A stretch of DNA of 64,000 nt from Hemileia vastatrix (Eukaryota > Basidiomycota > Pucciniomycetes > Pucciniales > Zaghouaniaceae): positions 6,213,001-6,277,000 of the forward strand of contig JASXTE010000017.1 of assembly GCA_030280995.1 (NCBI GenBank), given 5' to 3'. The notes beneath the pieces were generated by a model. The model saw only the letters and a program-made list of their open reading frames with translations, was not told where the DNA came from and did not search any database. This document shows positions 36,893 through 48,460 of this stretch, one piece after another (within the stretch, counting starts at the first letter, position 1; every line of letters starts with the position of its first letter). A program made the translations under genes and the position numbers.

Positions 36893-39018
36893 TATGTTGC
36901 AATAATTTTCAGCATTACTGTTTCTCATATTAAAGTTATTCCCCTGTTGAATTAGAATTTCTCCACTGAAACATTCATGCCATTACAAGATACACAACAT
37001 GAGATCTTGATATGCAAATTCTTAATACACTTGAGTTTTTTTTCCATTGGAGACACCTGTAAGTTAGTTGAGGTGTCATATTTCAAGTAATTGTTGTTAT
37101 GGAAGTCACTTTACTAATGAATACTATCCTTGATTAAATGAGATATGTACCTTAGAGATTTATATAATATGGTACAATCAATTCAGTGCTTAACCTGTGC
37201 TTAACTTGGGTCAAAATTAATTCTAATTTAATGTTGATATTCTTAAACTGACTTTATGTTAGGGTAAATTTTTGTTCAATATTTGACTAATTTTTTAAAA
37301 ATCTATTTTCATCTGATTCTTCAAACAGTGTCCTAACATATTCCCAACAGTTTCCAAACCATTTCACAAACATTTCAAAGGGGGCAGGAACTGCTAGATG
37401 TTAACCCTCAAATTTCTTGTAGATCAAAATGCACATATACCAGTATTAATATAATAAACTTGTTTTATGTGCTTAAATATAATTGTATCTCTAGAAATGA
37501 TAGCGTGTTACAATACATATCTTTAACTTGATACATTCTTGGGTCAGCTGTAATTTTTCTGAGAGGACTGCACACTGAAAACTGAAATTTAAGCTCACAT
37601 GGCATCAAATTTGAGTTATTCATGAAACCAAAATTCATTGAAGGAATTTTATCTGCTTTCTGGATCCAGATTTTTTTATGGTGAATTTTTTATGCATATT
37701 TTTGATGTAATTATTGTGCATTTTTACTTTCAGAGGGTTGTCTAGAAGAAAGTAGGAAACTACAGAAGAAAAATAAGAAAAAGCAGAAATAAAAGGACAA
37801 TAATAAAGAAATAAAACAATAAAAAATAAACTTAGAACAAAGTAAGGGTTTGTATAAATAACTATTGGATGTAAGGGTTTTATTTAATCAAATAATTAAT
37901 CTTTTTTCTCTCTGCTTATAACAAAACAAAATATAACAATTCAACCATTCTTAAAGAAACCTTTGTATATAATTATGTTTCTAAATTTTGGTAGTATTTA
38001 AAATACTGTAATAAAATTTATAGAAAGATACTTTAAAGTGTAAAAAAAGTTTTTTTATAAATTGTAAGGTAATGTAAGTAATTCAGACTACAAGGTGAGA
38101 GACCTAAGCCATTAAATAGGCAAATGAGGCTCTCTGAAATATTGCTAAATTTATATACAGAGTAAAAGAAGAAAAACAAATGAATATTAAGTGTAACAAA
38201 GAAAAATAAGGTAGAAATGTAACTACTTACTAAAACAAAAAAAAACCCCAATGTATCCCACTTTTAAGCCCTGTAACAATGTAATAGATTAATTGGGATA
38301 CTGATTTGGTATAAAACAGGAGAATGTAACCATAGTAATTTCAAAACAGGTTACACTATTATTTTTATTAAAAATCAGATTTAGTGAAACATAAAATTAT
38401 ACTATTTGTGACATACAGAACTTATATAATTATTTAATGTATTATAAAACAATATTAATTAAGTAATTTAACTAATTCTACTAGTATAATAGTTATTGAA
38501 ATTAAACAAGTAATTATTTTCATAAAATCACTAAGTATTAAAATAAAACATTTATATTTTATTAAAGAAAATTTTTCACCTGTTTAATTTCTTTGAAGAC
38601 AAAATTTTGAGCTAAAAAGGCATCCAATTATTATTGGTTTTGAGATATTATTCTTATTGTTTAATATATATATATATAATTAATTAATTTTATACATTAT
38701 AAGGTACATTTAATGCTTATAATAATACTATAAATTGTTAATTAATTAATTATTAATTTATATACATTAAAACCATAGAAATCTGTCAATTTTTATATAA
38801 TAGAATATATTTTTTATGTTTATTTAAATTTATATAAAATTTTTATAATAATAGAATTAGTATAACATTTATTTTAATTATGTTAAAAAATATGGTTATA
38901 TAATTTTATTTAATATAATATTTAATTTTTATCTATTATTTATATACATTATGTCTCTCATTTTTGTCCAAGTAACTTAACATAACATCTACTGGACTCT
39001 TAGAGTTGCTAAGCTGAC
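36893..39018. other. AT-rich gene-free region, upper end probably a decayed LTR
   Basis: No coding sequence is supportable; ORFs at 38033-38251 and 38936-39118 are incidental. The upper end (…GCTGACA at 39012-39018) resembles the end of the Gypsy-2 LTR (GGTTGACA at 43361) and is followed by a similar polypurine tract, so part of this region is likely the worn 3' LTR of the older Gypsy-2 copy. Around 38660-38960 it is almost pure A/T. Confidence 0.5.
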
Positions 39019-39262
39019 ACTCCCCCACTCTAAAAAAACAATAAAAAATGCTAAGCTTTTTCTTTTTATACTTTTTCAAAAGAGTAAAATGGTTAGAAAT
39101 TTTTTTCCAGGTATCCATGCATCATTCTCAGATGATTTATTTTTATATCTCAATAAATATTCAGTATCTTTCTCAAAAGTTATAATTCAATTGTTTAGAA
39201 TCTTATCAATTTCTGCTGTTTCTGGGACTTCATGTGGTATTGTCTTATGTCAGCCAGGCTAC
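39019..39262 (-). pseudogene. 3' end of an older Gypsy-2 copy
   Basis: The stretch CTCCCCCACTCTAAAAAAAC onward aligns with 43362-43680 (polypurine tract, C-terminal chromodomain-like region and the KKRHLTKEKG-type block) of the intact Gypsy-2. It is heavily mutated and breaks near 39262 at the foreign LTR insertion; homology resumes near 40790. Confidence 0.75.
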
Positions 39263-39289
39263 TAGACTTAACCAGTAAAATAATTAATT

Positions 39290-40212
39290 ATTTAACTGAG
39301 TTGAAGCCACACCCCTTCTTCTGTCACCGGAAGACCTACGCACAAGGTCGAGGATGTTCCTGAAAGTGAGATGAGGGATTTAGAATCTTCTTTGAAGCAC
39401 AGAGGAATGATTCGAGGAAGTGATTCGAAGGTCACTCAAAGTAAGAGCTACAGGTTCGAGGTATGTTTGAGAAGAATTATAATATAGTTTCAAAGGTAAT
39501 AGAAATTCTAAAGATCTCACAAAGGGTTGGAAACTCAACAATCAAAGATTTAGGATTTAGAAATGATTATTGAGAAAATAAAGAAAGATACAATAATAAT
39601 GATTTAACTTAAAAGATATTACCACTATTAAATGTAAATACGATTTATAATTTAATTCTAAGGAACATCAAACCAAAAACCCAACCCTTTTATACCCTTT
39701 ATTCCTCCTCGCATTGACCTCCCTATCATCACACCATTCCCATACCACAGACCATTAATAACATACACTTAGACCCTCTTCGCTAATATCCGTCCATGCT
39801 CAATTTACCCCTTTTAATTAATTAACAAACTTTTTAATGAAAACTACTAATGTACTATTACGTTGATCATAGCGCTGTGCGTCGCTTATTGAAATTAAGA
39901 CTAAGGCACACTATTGAGAGATTGACTAATTTAGATTTAGAGTTTAGGCTAGCTCAGTTGAATAGTAAGTACACAAAGGGGAATCGCAGTTGCTATGGAG
40001 AATTGCTTTCTGCGCTTCAAGTATAGATTTAGAACTCAATATTATTAATTTAATGAGCTGCTTTTGCCTCGAGTTTCACGTGGCACGTGACATCTTCTTA
40101 CTAATAATTAATTATCTACTTATGTATTACTTACAATGAACTAGTTAAGTACAATAAGTAGTATAATTAATTAGTGTAAATAAAATGTCCCCTACAATTT
40201 TACTCCCTAACA
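39290..40212 (-). mobile_element. LTR inserted in the older Gypsy-2 copy
   Basis: Read on the minus strand it starts TGTTAGGGAGTAAAATTGTA near 40212. It contains the block shared in inverted orientation with 3322-3705, then a good promoter TATA box (GGTATAAAAGGG, about 39687-39697) and a long leader to about 39290. The start is well supported and the 3' end only approximate. No internal coding region accompanies it, so it is probably a solo LTR. The nested insertion as a whole seems to span about 39262-40790. Confidence 0.7.
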
Positions 40213-40789
40213 CCATGCTCAATAGTATAAGTCAATGGGAATAGAATTTAATAATAAAATTATAATAAAAAACTTTAAAACAATTATATTACCTCAGTGA
40301 GAGATCTGGAATCCCGTGAAAGTAATATAATTAATTAATTATTGTGTAACTAATGGTGACAGTCCAAGGAACTCAAACTTTATTGCTAATAAATTTGATT
40401 CCCTTGTTGACATACCAGGTTATTTATTTCTTATGTCATATATGTACTCCTTTTAGTCATTCTTTTTCTCACATTCTTACAGTATATGGTATAAATTACG
40501 TATATTTTATTCCCTCATGTTTTGCCTATAAAAGGCCTCTTACTTTGTGCTTTTCAGAACATTCTTTTATTAATTACTTATTACTACAATTACAATACAA
40601 TACCTATTTCTATATTTTATAAGCTTAGTATTTACAATAGCGCAATTCTAATCTATAATCTATATTAAATATTTCAAAACTACCTCTTTTATTTGAGTAA
40701 AAACAATCATATTGATTTAGAAATACGTACTTTTTGTTGAGAGACCATTAAAACCTTTAAAATCCTCGTAAAACCTCGAACCAAATCTT
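40213..40789. other. Rest of the nested insertion with a TATA-like site
   Basis: About 580 bp without supportable ORF. A plus-strand TATA-like CCTATAAAAGGCC (about 40524-40536) followed by TTTTCAG suggests an LTR promoter fragment of another element, but ends could not be defined. Confidence 0.4.
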
Positions 40790-42184
40790 CTAGACCAAAA
40801 GTACACCTTGACATCTTAGGTTTTCCTTTTCTTTTAGGAAATAAGTCACTTCTGGAAGTATAAGGTTTAAGGAGAGAAATGGTGAAAACAGGATGCTTTC
40901 TATCATATGGAGAATAAAATACTATATCTACTGCATTATTACCAACCATTCTTTTAAAACAAAAGGTTCTACAAAAGGATCTTTTAATTTGTTATTGCCG
41001 TGTAAACTGAAGTGGACTGTAGATATCAGTGATTCATCAACCTTTTCAAATGTGTATTCTTTATGGGATTTATCCCATCTTTTCTTTTCATATTCATCTT
41101 TCTTATCAATACAATTTTTAGCATGTTTTCTGAATAGTTGTTGCATTTTCATAAAACATTTTACACCAGGATGGAGTATAACTTTGGTAATTTATTTTTG
41201 AGAATTTGAGCAGGAGTGTTTGGGACGTAACCTAGCCAGAGCTCAAAAGTCATTCTCTCAGTGACAGAGTGTACAGCTCTATTTAAAGCAAATTCAAGAC
41301 CTGGTAATATAGTAACCCATTCATGAGTTAATCTGTCATTATCTTCATATTCTAATCTAAAGGCACAATACCTTCTAATCATATCCCTCAGAGTTTGAAT
41401 CATTCTTTCAACTAGACCATCAGTTTGGGGATGGTGAGCAGTATACAGTCTCAACTCACAGCCACATATATCCATAAAAGATGTCCAAAATTCAGATGAG
41501 AATTTTGGTTCTCTGTCAGATATAATTGCTTTTGTAAATCCAACAATATTAAACATGTATGACTGCCACAAGAAAGATAAATCTTTGGTGGATACATCTT
41601 TATGGGTTGGAATAAATTTTCACACTCTGATGAATTAATCCACTATTTCCCAACAAGAAGTATAACTGTCTCTACCTGGTACAGAACAACCAGTGACAGA
41701 CTCCATATTAATGATTTTCCATGGAGAAGCAGGTGCTTCAATATGTTGAAATAATCCTACTCTTTTACCTGTTAATGTCTAAGAATTTGGGCAAGAATCT
41801 CAAGATTCAATATATAAATTTGTGTCTTCAGACATATTAGCCCACCATGCAGTGTTTTTTATTCTGGCCATGGTTTCTCCTAGATCAAAATGACATGCCA
41901 ATATGTCACCATGACAAAGTTTTAAGATGGTCTCTTTTATGGAAGGAGGAATTACAATAACATTAGCTATATTTTTCTGTAATAAATATAACCATCATCA
42001 ATTTGAAAATTTCCTTAATTCAAAGCATTTTGGTACTTTGGAGGAAGATTTTTTATTAATGCTTGAATTTAAGAATTTTTTGGATCACATAAGATTGTAA
42101 TTAATTTATTTAAATCAGAATCTTTTTCATATGAATCCTGAATTAATTTCAATAAATCTTCTTCCATATCAACAATATATATAC
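40790..42184 (-). pseudogene. Older Gypsy-2 copy: integrase and C-terminus
   Basis: Minus-strand pieces match the intact Gypsy-2 pol closely: integrase IISDREPKFSSEFW and HHPQTDGLVERMIQTLRDM (41571-41161), the C-terminal KKRWDKSHKE block (41152-40928) and VGNNAVDIVFYSPYDRKHPVF (40949-40850). Upstream to 42184 the zinc-binding region and the end of RNase H are readable with stops. Homology to Gypsy-2 ends abruptly at 42184/42185, where the intact element's 3' LTR starts, so the rest of the old copy is missing. Confidence 0.88.
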
Positions 42185-43361
42185 TGTCAGTACAGTCTAG
42201 TATATAAGTATGATATAATAGTGTTATTTTATGGTCCTACTACTTATTAATAAATGATTTAGTGATTAAACCTCAGGGGAATACTAATAGAATAGTTATA
42301 CTCAAATTAAACTCACAATACTTGGATTTAAATGCGTGCTAGTGGTGGAAAATAGAAGAATAAAATATAGTTATAGCTTTTATAAAGATAATATCAATTT
42401 ATAAGGGCTTTATAATATATTTCTGAATGTTAATAATTGTAGTGTAATGTTTGTTTGAAGTGTAGTAATTTAATGATGATAATAAACCGTCAAAATCCCT
42501 CCTTACTTATACCCAAATCCACTGGAGTTCACAGACCTTCAATCCAGATGATGTCACTTCTATCCCCGGCAATTACAGCACTGTGAGGGCCCGTCACCTC
42601 CCCATGGCGTCCACTTCAAGCAGTTTCAACACCCAGACCTCCAGTAAGGACCCTCCATCACTATTAATAATAACACAGAGTCATACCATAAATAGAAAAC
42701 CCAGATAAAAGCGGATACCATAAAGAAACAGGTAAAATAAATGATCAAAAAGAGATTTAATGAAACTAAAAGCATATAAAGGAAACAAATAAAATGTCCA
42801 AGCCCCCAATAACATCCCCAAGCATCCACATTAACCCAAAAACATCTTTCCAACCCATAAATCCGGGAATAACCATCCAAGGAAGTAATTTTAGTTGTCC
42901 AAACTGGGTGTATGCGCCTGATATAGGTGTCTATGCTTCTGTAGGCGTTGTGAGTCCACTGATTTCGTCCATATGACCTAAAATAAGCAGAAAAACAAAG
43001 GTTATAGGCTATTAAGGGGCTAAAACCCACTTATATACCTAAATATACATAATATACTGCATATTTCACTGAATATGAGATTTATGTATACATATAAGCT
43101 TATGTATGTCAATAATTACTTCATATCACTTAAGATAAGTATATTATGACTCCATTAACACCTTAATAAGTATTATTAGGCCATGGATAAGCTATTTAAA
43201 CTATTATAAATTATATAATAGAATAATAATTATATATATATATAATAAAATAATATATATTATTATTTTAACCTTATTTTTAAGATATAAGCTTAATCTA
43301 GTTAAGGTTATCTTATTTTAAGCATAAGAAATACTCAGTCCTAAGGATATTTAGGTTGACA
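42185..43361 (-). mobile_element. Gypsy-2 3' LTR
   Basis: 1177 bp, about 98% identical to 49851-51027. Both contain a Tyr/Phe-rich 134-codon ORF on the minus strand, judged incidental. Confidence 0.96.
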
Positions 43362-43373
43362 CTCCCTCACCTC
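43362..43373 (-). promoter_or_regulatory. Gypsy-2 polypurine tract
   Basis: On the minus strand GAGGTGAGGGAG directly precedes the 3' LTR, the expected plus-strand primer site for reverse transcription. Confidence 0.75.
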
Positions 43374-43473
43374 AAAAAAACAATAAAAAAAATGTTAAGA
43401 CATTTTAATTAATCTTAAGGAATGAAATAATAAAAAAAAAATTTTTTATAATACATATACTGAATGAACAGTA

Positions 43474-46400
43474 TTATTTAGATTTAAATTTTTTCAAGAG
43501 ATTTTTAAGATCAGAGATTTCATTTTCTGGAATCCACTGGTCATATTCACTTGATTTATTTTTAAATCTTAATAGATACTCAACTCCCTTTTCTTTAGTA
43601 AGGTGTCTCTTTTTAAGTATCTTTTCAATTTCTGCTTTTTCCACTATTTCTTCAGGTTGCTGTTTATGCCTTCCTGACCTTCTTGGAAAGAGAGCAGTAT
43701 CATTAGAATGGTATGGTTTTATAAGAGAAATAGGAAATACTGGATGTTTTCTATCATAAGGTGCATATAGGATAACCTCAACAGCATTATTACCAACCAT
43801 CTTTTTAACTACAAATGGTCCAATGAATGGATCCTTCAATTTAACATTACCATTTAAATTGAAATGTAGCGTTGAAATAAGGACTTCATCACCCTCTTTG
43901 AACATTTGTTCTTTATGGGCTTTATCCCATCTTTTCTTTTCATACTCAAAAGCCTTATTTATACATTCTTGAGCATGTCTTCTGCATAGTTCCTGCATCT
44001 GAAGAAAAGATTTAGTACCTGGATGAATATCCAATCTAGGTAACTTATTAAGAGTTTTAGCAGGGGTATTAGGTACATAACCCAACCATAACTCAAATGG
44101 CTTTTTGCCAGTGACAGAATGTACTGTACTATTATATGCAAATTCTAAACCTGGGATAAGGGTTACCCAATCATGCGTGAATTTGTCATTGTCTTTAAAA
44201 TTAAGACCAAAAGCACAGTATCTTCTTATCATATCTTCTAAGGTTTGTATCATTCTTTCTGCTAGCCCATCAGTTTGTGGATGGTGTGCTGTAGAAAGTT
44301 TTAATTGACACCCTGAAACATCCATAAGTGATGTCCAGAACTCAGAAGTAAATTTAGGATCTCTGTCAGAAACTATTGCTTTGGGGAAACCTGCTGTATT
44401 TAACATTTGTGTCCACCATAAAAAAGCTAAGTCCTTTGCAGAAACCTCTTTGTGGGTAGGAATAAATTTACACATCTTTGTAAATCTATCTACAATTACC
44501 CAGCAGGAGTTATAACTCTTATGCCCTGCTATTGGCAAACCTGTTACAAAGTCCATGTTAATGATTTCCCATGGAGCTTTTGGTTGCTCAATTTGTTGTA
44601 ATAAACCAGCTCTTTTTCCTGTTAATCTTTTAGATTTTTGACAAGAATCACATGTTTCAACATATTTCTGAACATCCTCAGACATGTTAATCCACCAAGC
44701 TGTGTTTTTTACTCTGGTTAATGTTTTATGGTAGTCAAAATGACCTGCTAATATATCATCATGACATATACTTAACATTAACTCCTTCATTGAAGGGGGA
44801 ATTACAATTACATTACTTAATTTTTTCCTGTAATATATAAAACCATCCTCAATGGAAAATTTTCCTTTCTCTAATGCCTCTTTATACTTAATTGGTAATG
44901 TTTTTATTAAAACATTCATTGAAGCATTAGATGGATCATTTAATATTGTAGTTAATTTACTTAAGTCAGGATCTGAATTATAATTATCAAGAATTGATTG
45001 CATAAATTCATCCTCAAGATCTACAATATAAATGCCATAAATGTTAATAATCTCTGATTCAGGAACATAAGCAGGATTATCATCATTATTAGGCAGAGGT
45101 ACTCTAGATAACAGATCTACATTAGAGTGCAAGGTTCCTGCTCTATGTGTTATAGTCATCCGTCCTCTGTATTCTTGTACAGCTAATTGCCATCTAAACA
45201 TGTGTCTATTAGGAGTTTTCATGTTTAAGAGTGACTTAACTGCACTACAGTCAGTTATTAACTCAAATTTTTGGTTTTCCAGGTAATAATGTAGCTTTTC
45301 AAGAGCCCATACTACTGCCAAACATTCAAGTTGAGTAGCACCATATTTCAATTCACCACTTCTCAGAGTACGTGAAATATAGCAGATTACTACTTCTGAC
45401 ATTTTACCTTCAATAAGTTGTTTTTGATGCAAAGCAGCACCCAGTCCAATAAAACTTGCATCTGTATATAATACAAAAGGTAATTGGAAATCTGGTAATC
45501 CCAAGATAGGAGCTGTCATTAAACATTCTTTCAACTTATTAAAAGCTTGTTGTCTTTCATTATTCCAAATGAAAGCTTCTGATTTCTTTATCAGTGTGGT
45601 CAGTGGTGCAGCAATTGATTGGTAGTTTTTTATATATTGTCTATAATAACCACACATTCCAAGAAAAGATTGTACATCCTTCACATTTTGAGGAATGCCA
45701 ATATTCTTTATTGCAGCCACTTTATTTTGGTCTACACATATTTGTAAGCCAGATACAATATGACCAAGCACTTTTAAAGATTCAAACCCAAATTTACATT
45801 TTTTCAATGCAAGGGTCATTTTTATTTCATCCATTTTCTGAAATACTTTCCTTAAATGGATTAAGTGTTCATCAAAATTTTTAGAGAACACTATGATGTC
45901 ATCAATGTATACCATTAACCATCCCTCAATCATTTCATTATGGAATGTTATATCCATTAACTTTTGAAATACTGATGGAGCATTCTTTGGTCCAAATGGC
46001 ATTCTGACATACTTATAAATTCCCATGTGTGTTGTTATCAACAAAAAGTTCTGTGAATTCTTTTCAACAGGAATTTGATGGTACCCTTTATTTCCATCTA
46101 GGCAACTTATATATTTAGCACCTTTAAGGGTAGCATGTATAGAGGCAATCCTTGGCAAGGGATAAATATCATCTACTGTAAATGTATTTAATGCTCTATA
46201 ATCACCGCACAGTCTTGCTTTATCTTGTTCATAAGAAATCAGCACTGGTGATATTACACAATATTTTGGTGTAGTTTCAACCTTCTCAAGAATGTTCATT
46301 TTTAATAACATCTTAATATTATCCTCTATGTCTTTCCTCTTCATTGGTGAAGCAGGGTATGGTTTCTTTTTAAGACTAGCAGGAATATTATCCATATCAC

Positions 46401-47148
46401 AGGTTAAACTAATTTTCATTTCATGTTCTTTTACAAGGCCAAGTTCATTTGTACCATGTGCAAAAGCCATTGGAAAAGCTTTAATTAATTCCAAAATATT
46501 ATCTTTCTCAGTTTCACTTACCTGAGTGCCAAATGATGCTTTTGAAATTTCTGTTTCCAGAAGTTCCATCTCATTGGATTCTCTTCCTTTAGACGGGGAA
46601 TTTGTTACTGACTCAATGTGTAAGACTGTGTTAAAAGAATTTATTTTAAATTTTCTTTTACCATTCATGCCAATTGTAAAATTGTTATTAGCAGGGTCTA
46701 ATTTGACACCAAATTTAGTCAGAATATCATTTCCAATGATAAAACAGTTACTACAATTTGTATTATCCATTACTACAAAGTCACAAGTTACCCTTACATA
46801 ACCATGTTGGTGTTTAAAGAAAACAGCAGCTTTGTATTTACCAATGGGGTGTAGTACTGATCCAAAACCTCTCCAATTTTTATTCTGAAGTGGTTCAAGC
46901 TTAAACTTATATTCACTATCAATTTTCTGTAATGTATTAGTGGAAACAACTGAACCAGCAGCTCCTGTGTCCAATACTATATTAACATTTTCACCAGAAA
47001 TGATAGCTGGAACCGTGATAGGTGTCATTCTAAAGTTATCAGCTTGTATATCCTTAATGATTTCAGCATCCTCAAAATTCATTAAAGATTCATTTGAGTC
47101 CATATTTAATATTGGATTTTCAAAGATGGACAAATCATCTTCCAACAT
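43474..47148 (-). CDS. Gypsy-2 pol polyprotein
   Basis: An open frame of 1224 codons from the first Met, and the frame is open further upstream through the zinc knuckle. Domains in order: aspartic protease with DTGA (residue about 60); RT with GDYRALNTF and YIDD (about 414); RNase H with YTDASFIGLGAAL (about 561) and TDCSAV (about 631); integrase with H-H (HDDILAGHFDYH, about 793) and C-C (CDSCQ, about 833); catalytic D, D, E at about 864 (DFVTGLP), 926 (VSDRDPKF) and 961 (LAERMIQ); and a C-terminal chromodomain-like segment (YLLRFKNKSSEYDQWIPE, about 1193). All catalytic motifs look complete. It copies and integrates the element's RNA genome. The stop is about 110 bp before the 3' LTR. Expression presumably depends on a frameshift or on a 1-nt repair upstream. 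Confidence 0.95.
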   Translation of the reverse strand: MLEDDLSIFENPILNMDSNESLMNFEDAEIIKDIQADNFRMTPITVPAIISGENVNIVLDTGAAGSVVSTNTLQKIDSEYKFKLEPLQNKNWRGFGSVLHPIGKYKAAVFFKHQHGYVRVTCDFVVMDNTNCSNCFIIGNDILTKFGVKLDPANNNFTIGMNGKRKFKINSFNTVLHIESVTNSPSKGRESNEMELLETEISKASFGTQVSETEKDNILELIKAFPMAFAHGTNELGLVKEHEMKISLTCDMDNIPASLKKKPYPASPMKRKDIEDNIKMLLKMNILEKVETTPKYCVISPVLISYEQDKARLCGDYRALNTFTVDDIYPLPRIASIHATLKGAKYISCLDGNKGYHQIPVEKNSQNFLLITTHMGIYKYVRMPFGPKNAPSVFQKLMDITFHNEMIEGWLMVYIDDIIVFSKNFDEHLIHLRKVFQKMDEIKMTLALKKCKFGFESLKVLGHIVSGLQICVDQNKVAAIKNIGIPQNVKDVQSFLGMCGYYRQYIKNYQSIAAPLTTLIKKSEAFIWNNERQQAFNKLKECLMTAPILGLPDFQLPFVLYTDASFIGLGAALHQKQLIEGKMSEVVICYISRTLRSGELKYGATQLECLAVVWALEKLHYYLENQKFELITDCSAVKSLLNMKTPNRHMFRWQLAVQEYRGRMTITHRAGTLHSNVDLLSRVPLPNNDDNPAYVPESEIINIYGIYIVDLEDEFMQSILDNYNSDPDLSKLTTILNDPSNASMNVLIKTLPIKYKEALEKGKFSIEDGFIYYRKKLSNVIVIPPSMKELMLSICHDDILAGHFDYHKTLTRVKNTAWWINMSEDVQKYVETCDSCQKSKRLTGKRAGLLQQIEQPKAPWEIINMDFVTGLPIAGHKSYNSCWVIVDRFTKMCKFIPTHKEVSAKDLAFLWWTQMLNTAGFPKAIVSDRDPKFTSEFWTSLMDVSGCQLKLSTAHHPQTDGLAERMIQTLEDMIRRYCAFGLNFKDNDKFTHDWVTLIPGLEFAYNSTVHSVTGKKPFELWLGYVPNTPAKTLNKLPRLDIHPGTKSFLQMQELCRRHAQECINKAFEYEKKRWDKAHKEQMFKEGDEVLISTLHFNLNGNVKLKDPFIGPFVVKKMVGNNAVEVILYAPYDRKHPVFPISLIKPYHSNDTALFPRRSGRHKQQPEEIVEKAEIEKILKKRHLTKEKGVEYLLRFKNKSSEYDQWIPENEISDLKNLLKKFKSK

Positions 47149-47252
47149 ACAGACTTCATTTTCATCACTATATGAGATATTGCTGTCATAATCACTTGAT
47201 TCTTTACTTTTTTCAGTTTCAGTTTCAGATTCACGTTGATTTTCAACAATAT

Positions 47253-48460
47253 TTATGTTTTTCTCACATTTGTGACCTTTGACCCAAGGTTTGTTACACT
47301 TATAACAAGTATTTGTTTCATATTTTTAGGTACTACAGGTGCAGTAGGTTTTTTCTGCTTCTCCTGAAGTGTTTTTGAATTCTGAGTTTTTACAGGTTCA
47401 ACATTTTGCTTATAAGTGGAATACCTTGATTCATACTTATGGTTTAATAATATTTCATTGCAAATATTAATAAAGTCAGAATATTCAGTAACATTTAATG
47501 TTCTAGCTACAACAATGTCTCTGACAGATATAGGTAATTTGTATATTATCTTATCTTTCCATAAGTTAAAATCCATATGAGGCTCAATGGCTTTTAATAT
47601 TTTGTTTAAATTCATTAAAAATACCATAGGTTTGTCACCATTCAACGGATTATACCTAGTCTTCTCATACAGTCTCTGCTGAGTAAGCCTGAATTTAGAA
47701 CCTCCAAATTGTTTTTCAATAAGTTGTTTCCATTCAGCCCAAGAGTAGTCTCTACCCTCACTTAAGACAGCTTCAAACCATAATAAAGCAACATCCTTAA
47801 ATAAAGAAATTAATTTTGATGTTATCTCTTCATCTGGTAACTTATATGAGAATTTCAAGTTGTCAATTCTTTGAATAAAATGTTGCCAATCAGAGCTGGC
47901 TTCCCCATCATAAGTTGGGTACTGATCTATCTTAGGCCAGTTCTTCTGATTGGATTTTATCTCACTAATCTTAGGTAAATTCAACAACTCATTCACTTTT
48001 GATAAATGGTCTTGTATTTCTTCCTGCACGGATTTGTGACTTACATTTTCAGATTTGACACTACCACCAGATGGTTTCAATTGTGGTGGTATAGGGAAGG
48101 AATGAGATTCACTTTTGCCAATGAAAGGATTATTATTATATTGATTATACTTATGATTATCCTGGTTCATTAGTAGATTGGCAGTTTCAATCTCAACTTT
48201 AGTTAATCTTTGTAGCAACTCAGAGACACTTTGATTTGTCTGGGCAAAAGATAACTTTGTTCTTGATTCAGTTTTTAATAAGTGTGTTTCATATAATTTT
48301 TCTAACTCACAAAATTTGTTTGAAAGGTCATTATATTTATTACTCAATGAATCATATTTAAGAGTTAGAGACAAATTTTCTTTCTCTAATTCTTTATTAC
48401 GTGTTGCTAATTGAGAAATGTTCAATGTTAAGGATGAAATTGTATCACTAGTGAGTTAAC
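47253..48460 (-). CDS. Gypsy-2 gag, capsid part
   Basis: The frame is open from about 48458 with no ATG near its start, so it must be entered by frameshift from the upstream ORF, with which it overlaps by about 30 bp. The N-terminal third is a heptad-rich coiled coil (NKELEKENLSLTLKYDSL). The middle has the retrotransposon gag capsid signature (YDGEASSDWQHFIQRIDN, about 47900; ALLWFEAVLSEGRDYSWAEWKQL, about 47780; QQRLYEKTRY). At an A5 run near 47330 the frame runs out, whereas the -1 frame continues into the CCHC-type knuckle and pol. Hence gag and pol would be one ORF if one A were added. Confidence 0.85.
47261..47312 (-). other. Gypsy-2 nucleocapsid zinc knuckle in the pol frame
   Basis: In the pol frame, minus strand, CYKCNKPWVKGHKC has ligands at positions 1, 4, 12 and 14, the C-x2-C-x7-H-x-C knuckle common in Gypsy gag. 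It lies between the gag stop and the first Met of pol, so the two ORFs are parts of one polyprotein. Confidence 0.85.

Noticed and set aside
42626..43030. 134-codon Tyr/Phe-rich ORF present in both Gypsy-2 LTRs (also 50292-50696) as a real gene
   Set aside because: Most differences between the two copies within the frame change the amino acid, and composition is that of translated AT-rich DNA; it stays open only because the LTRs are young.
44105..44308. Plus-strand ORFs opposite Gypsy-2 pol (also 45594-45884, 46292-46525, 46526-46801)
   Set aside because: They are antisense shadows of the 1224-codon pol with no domain of their own.
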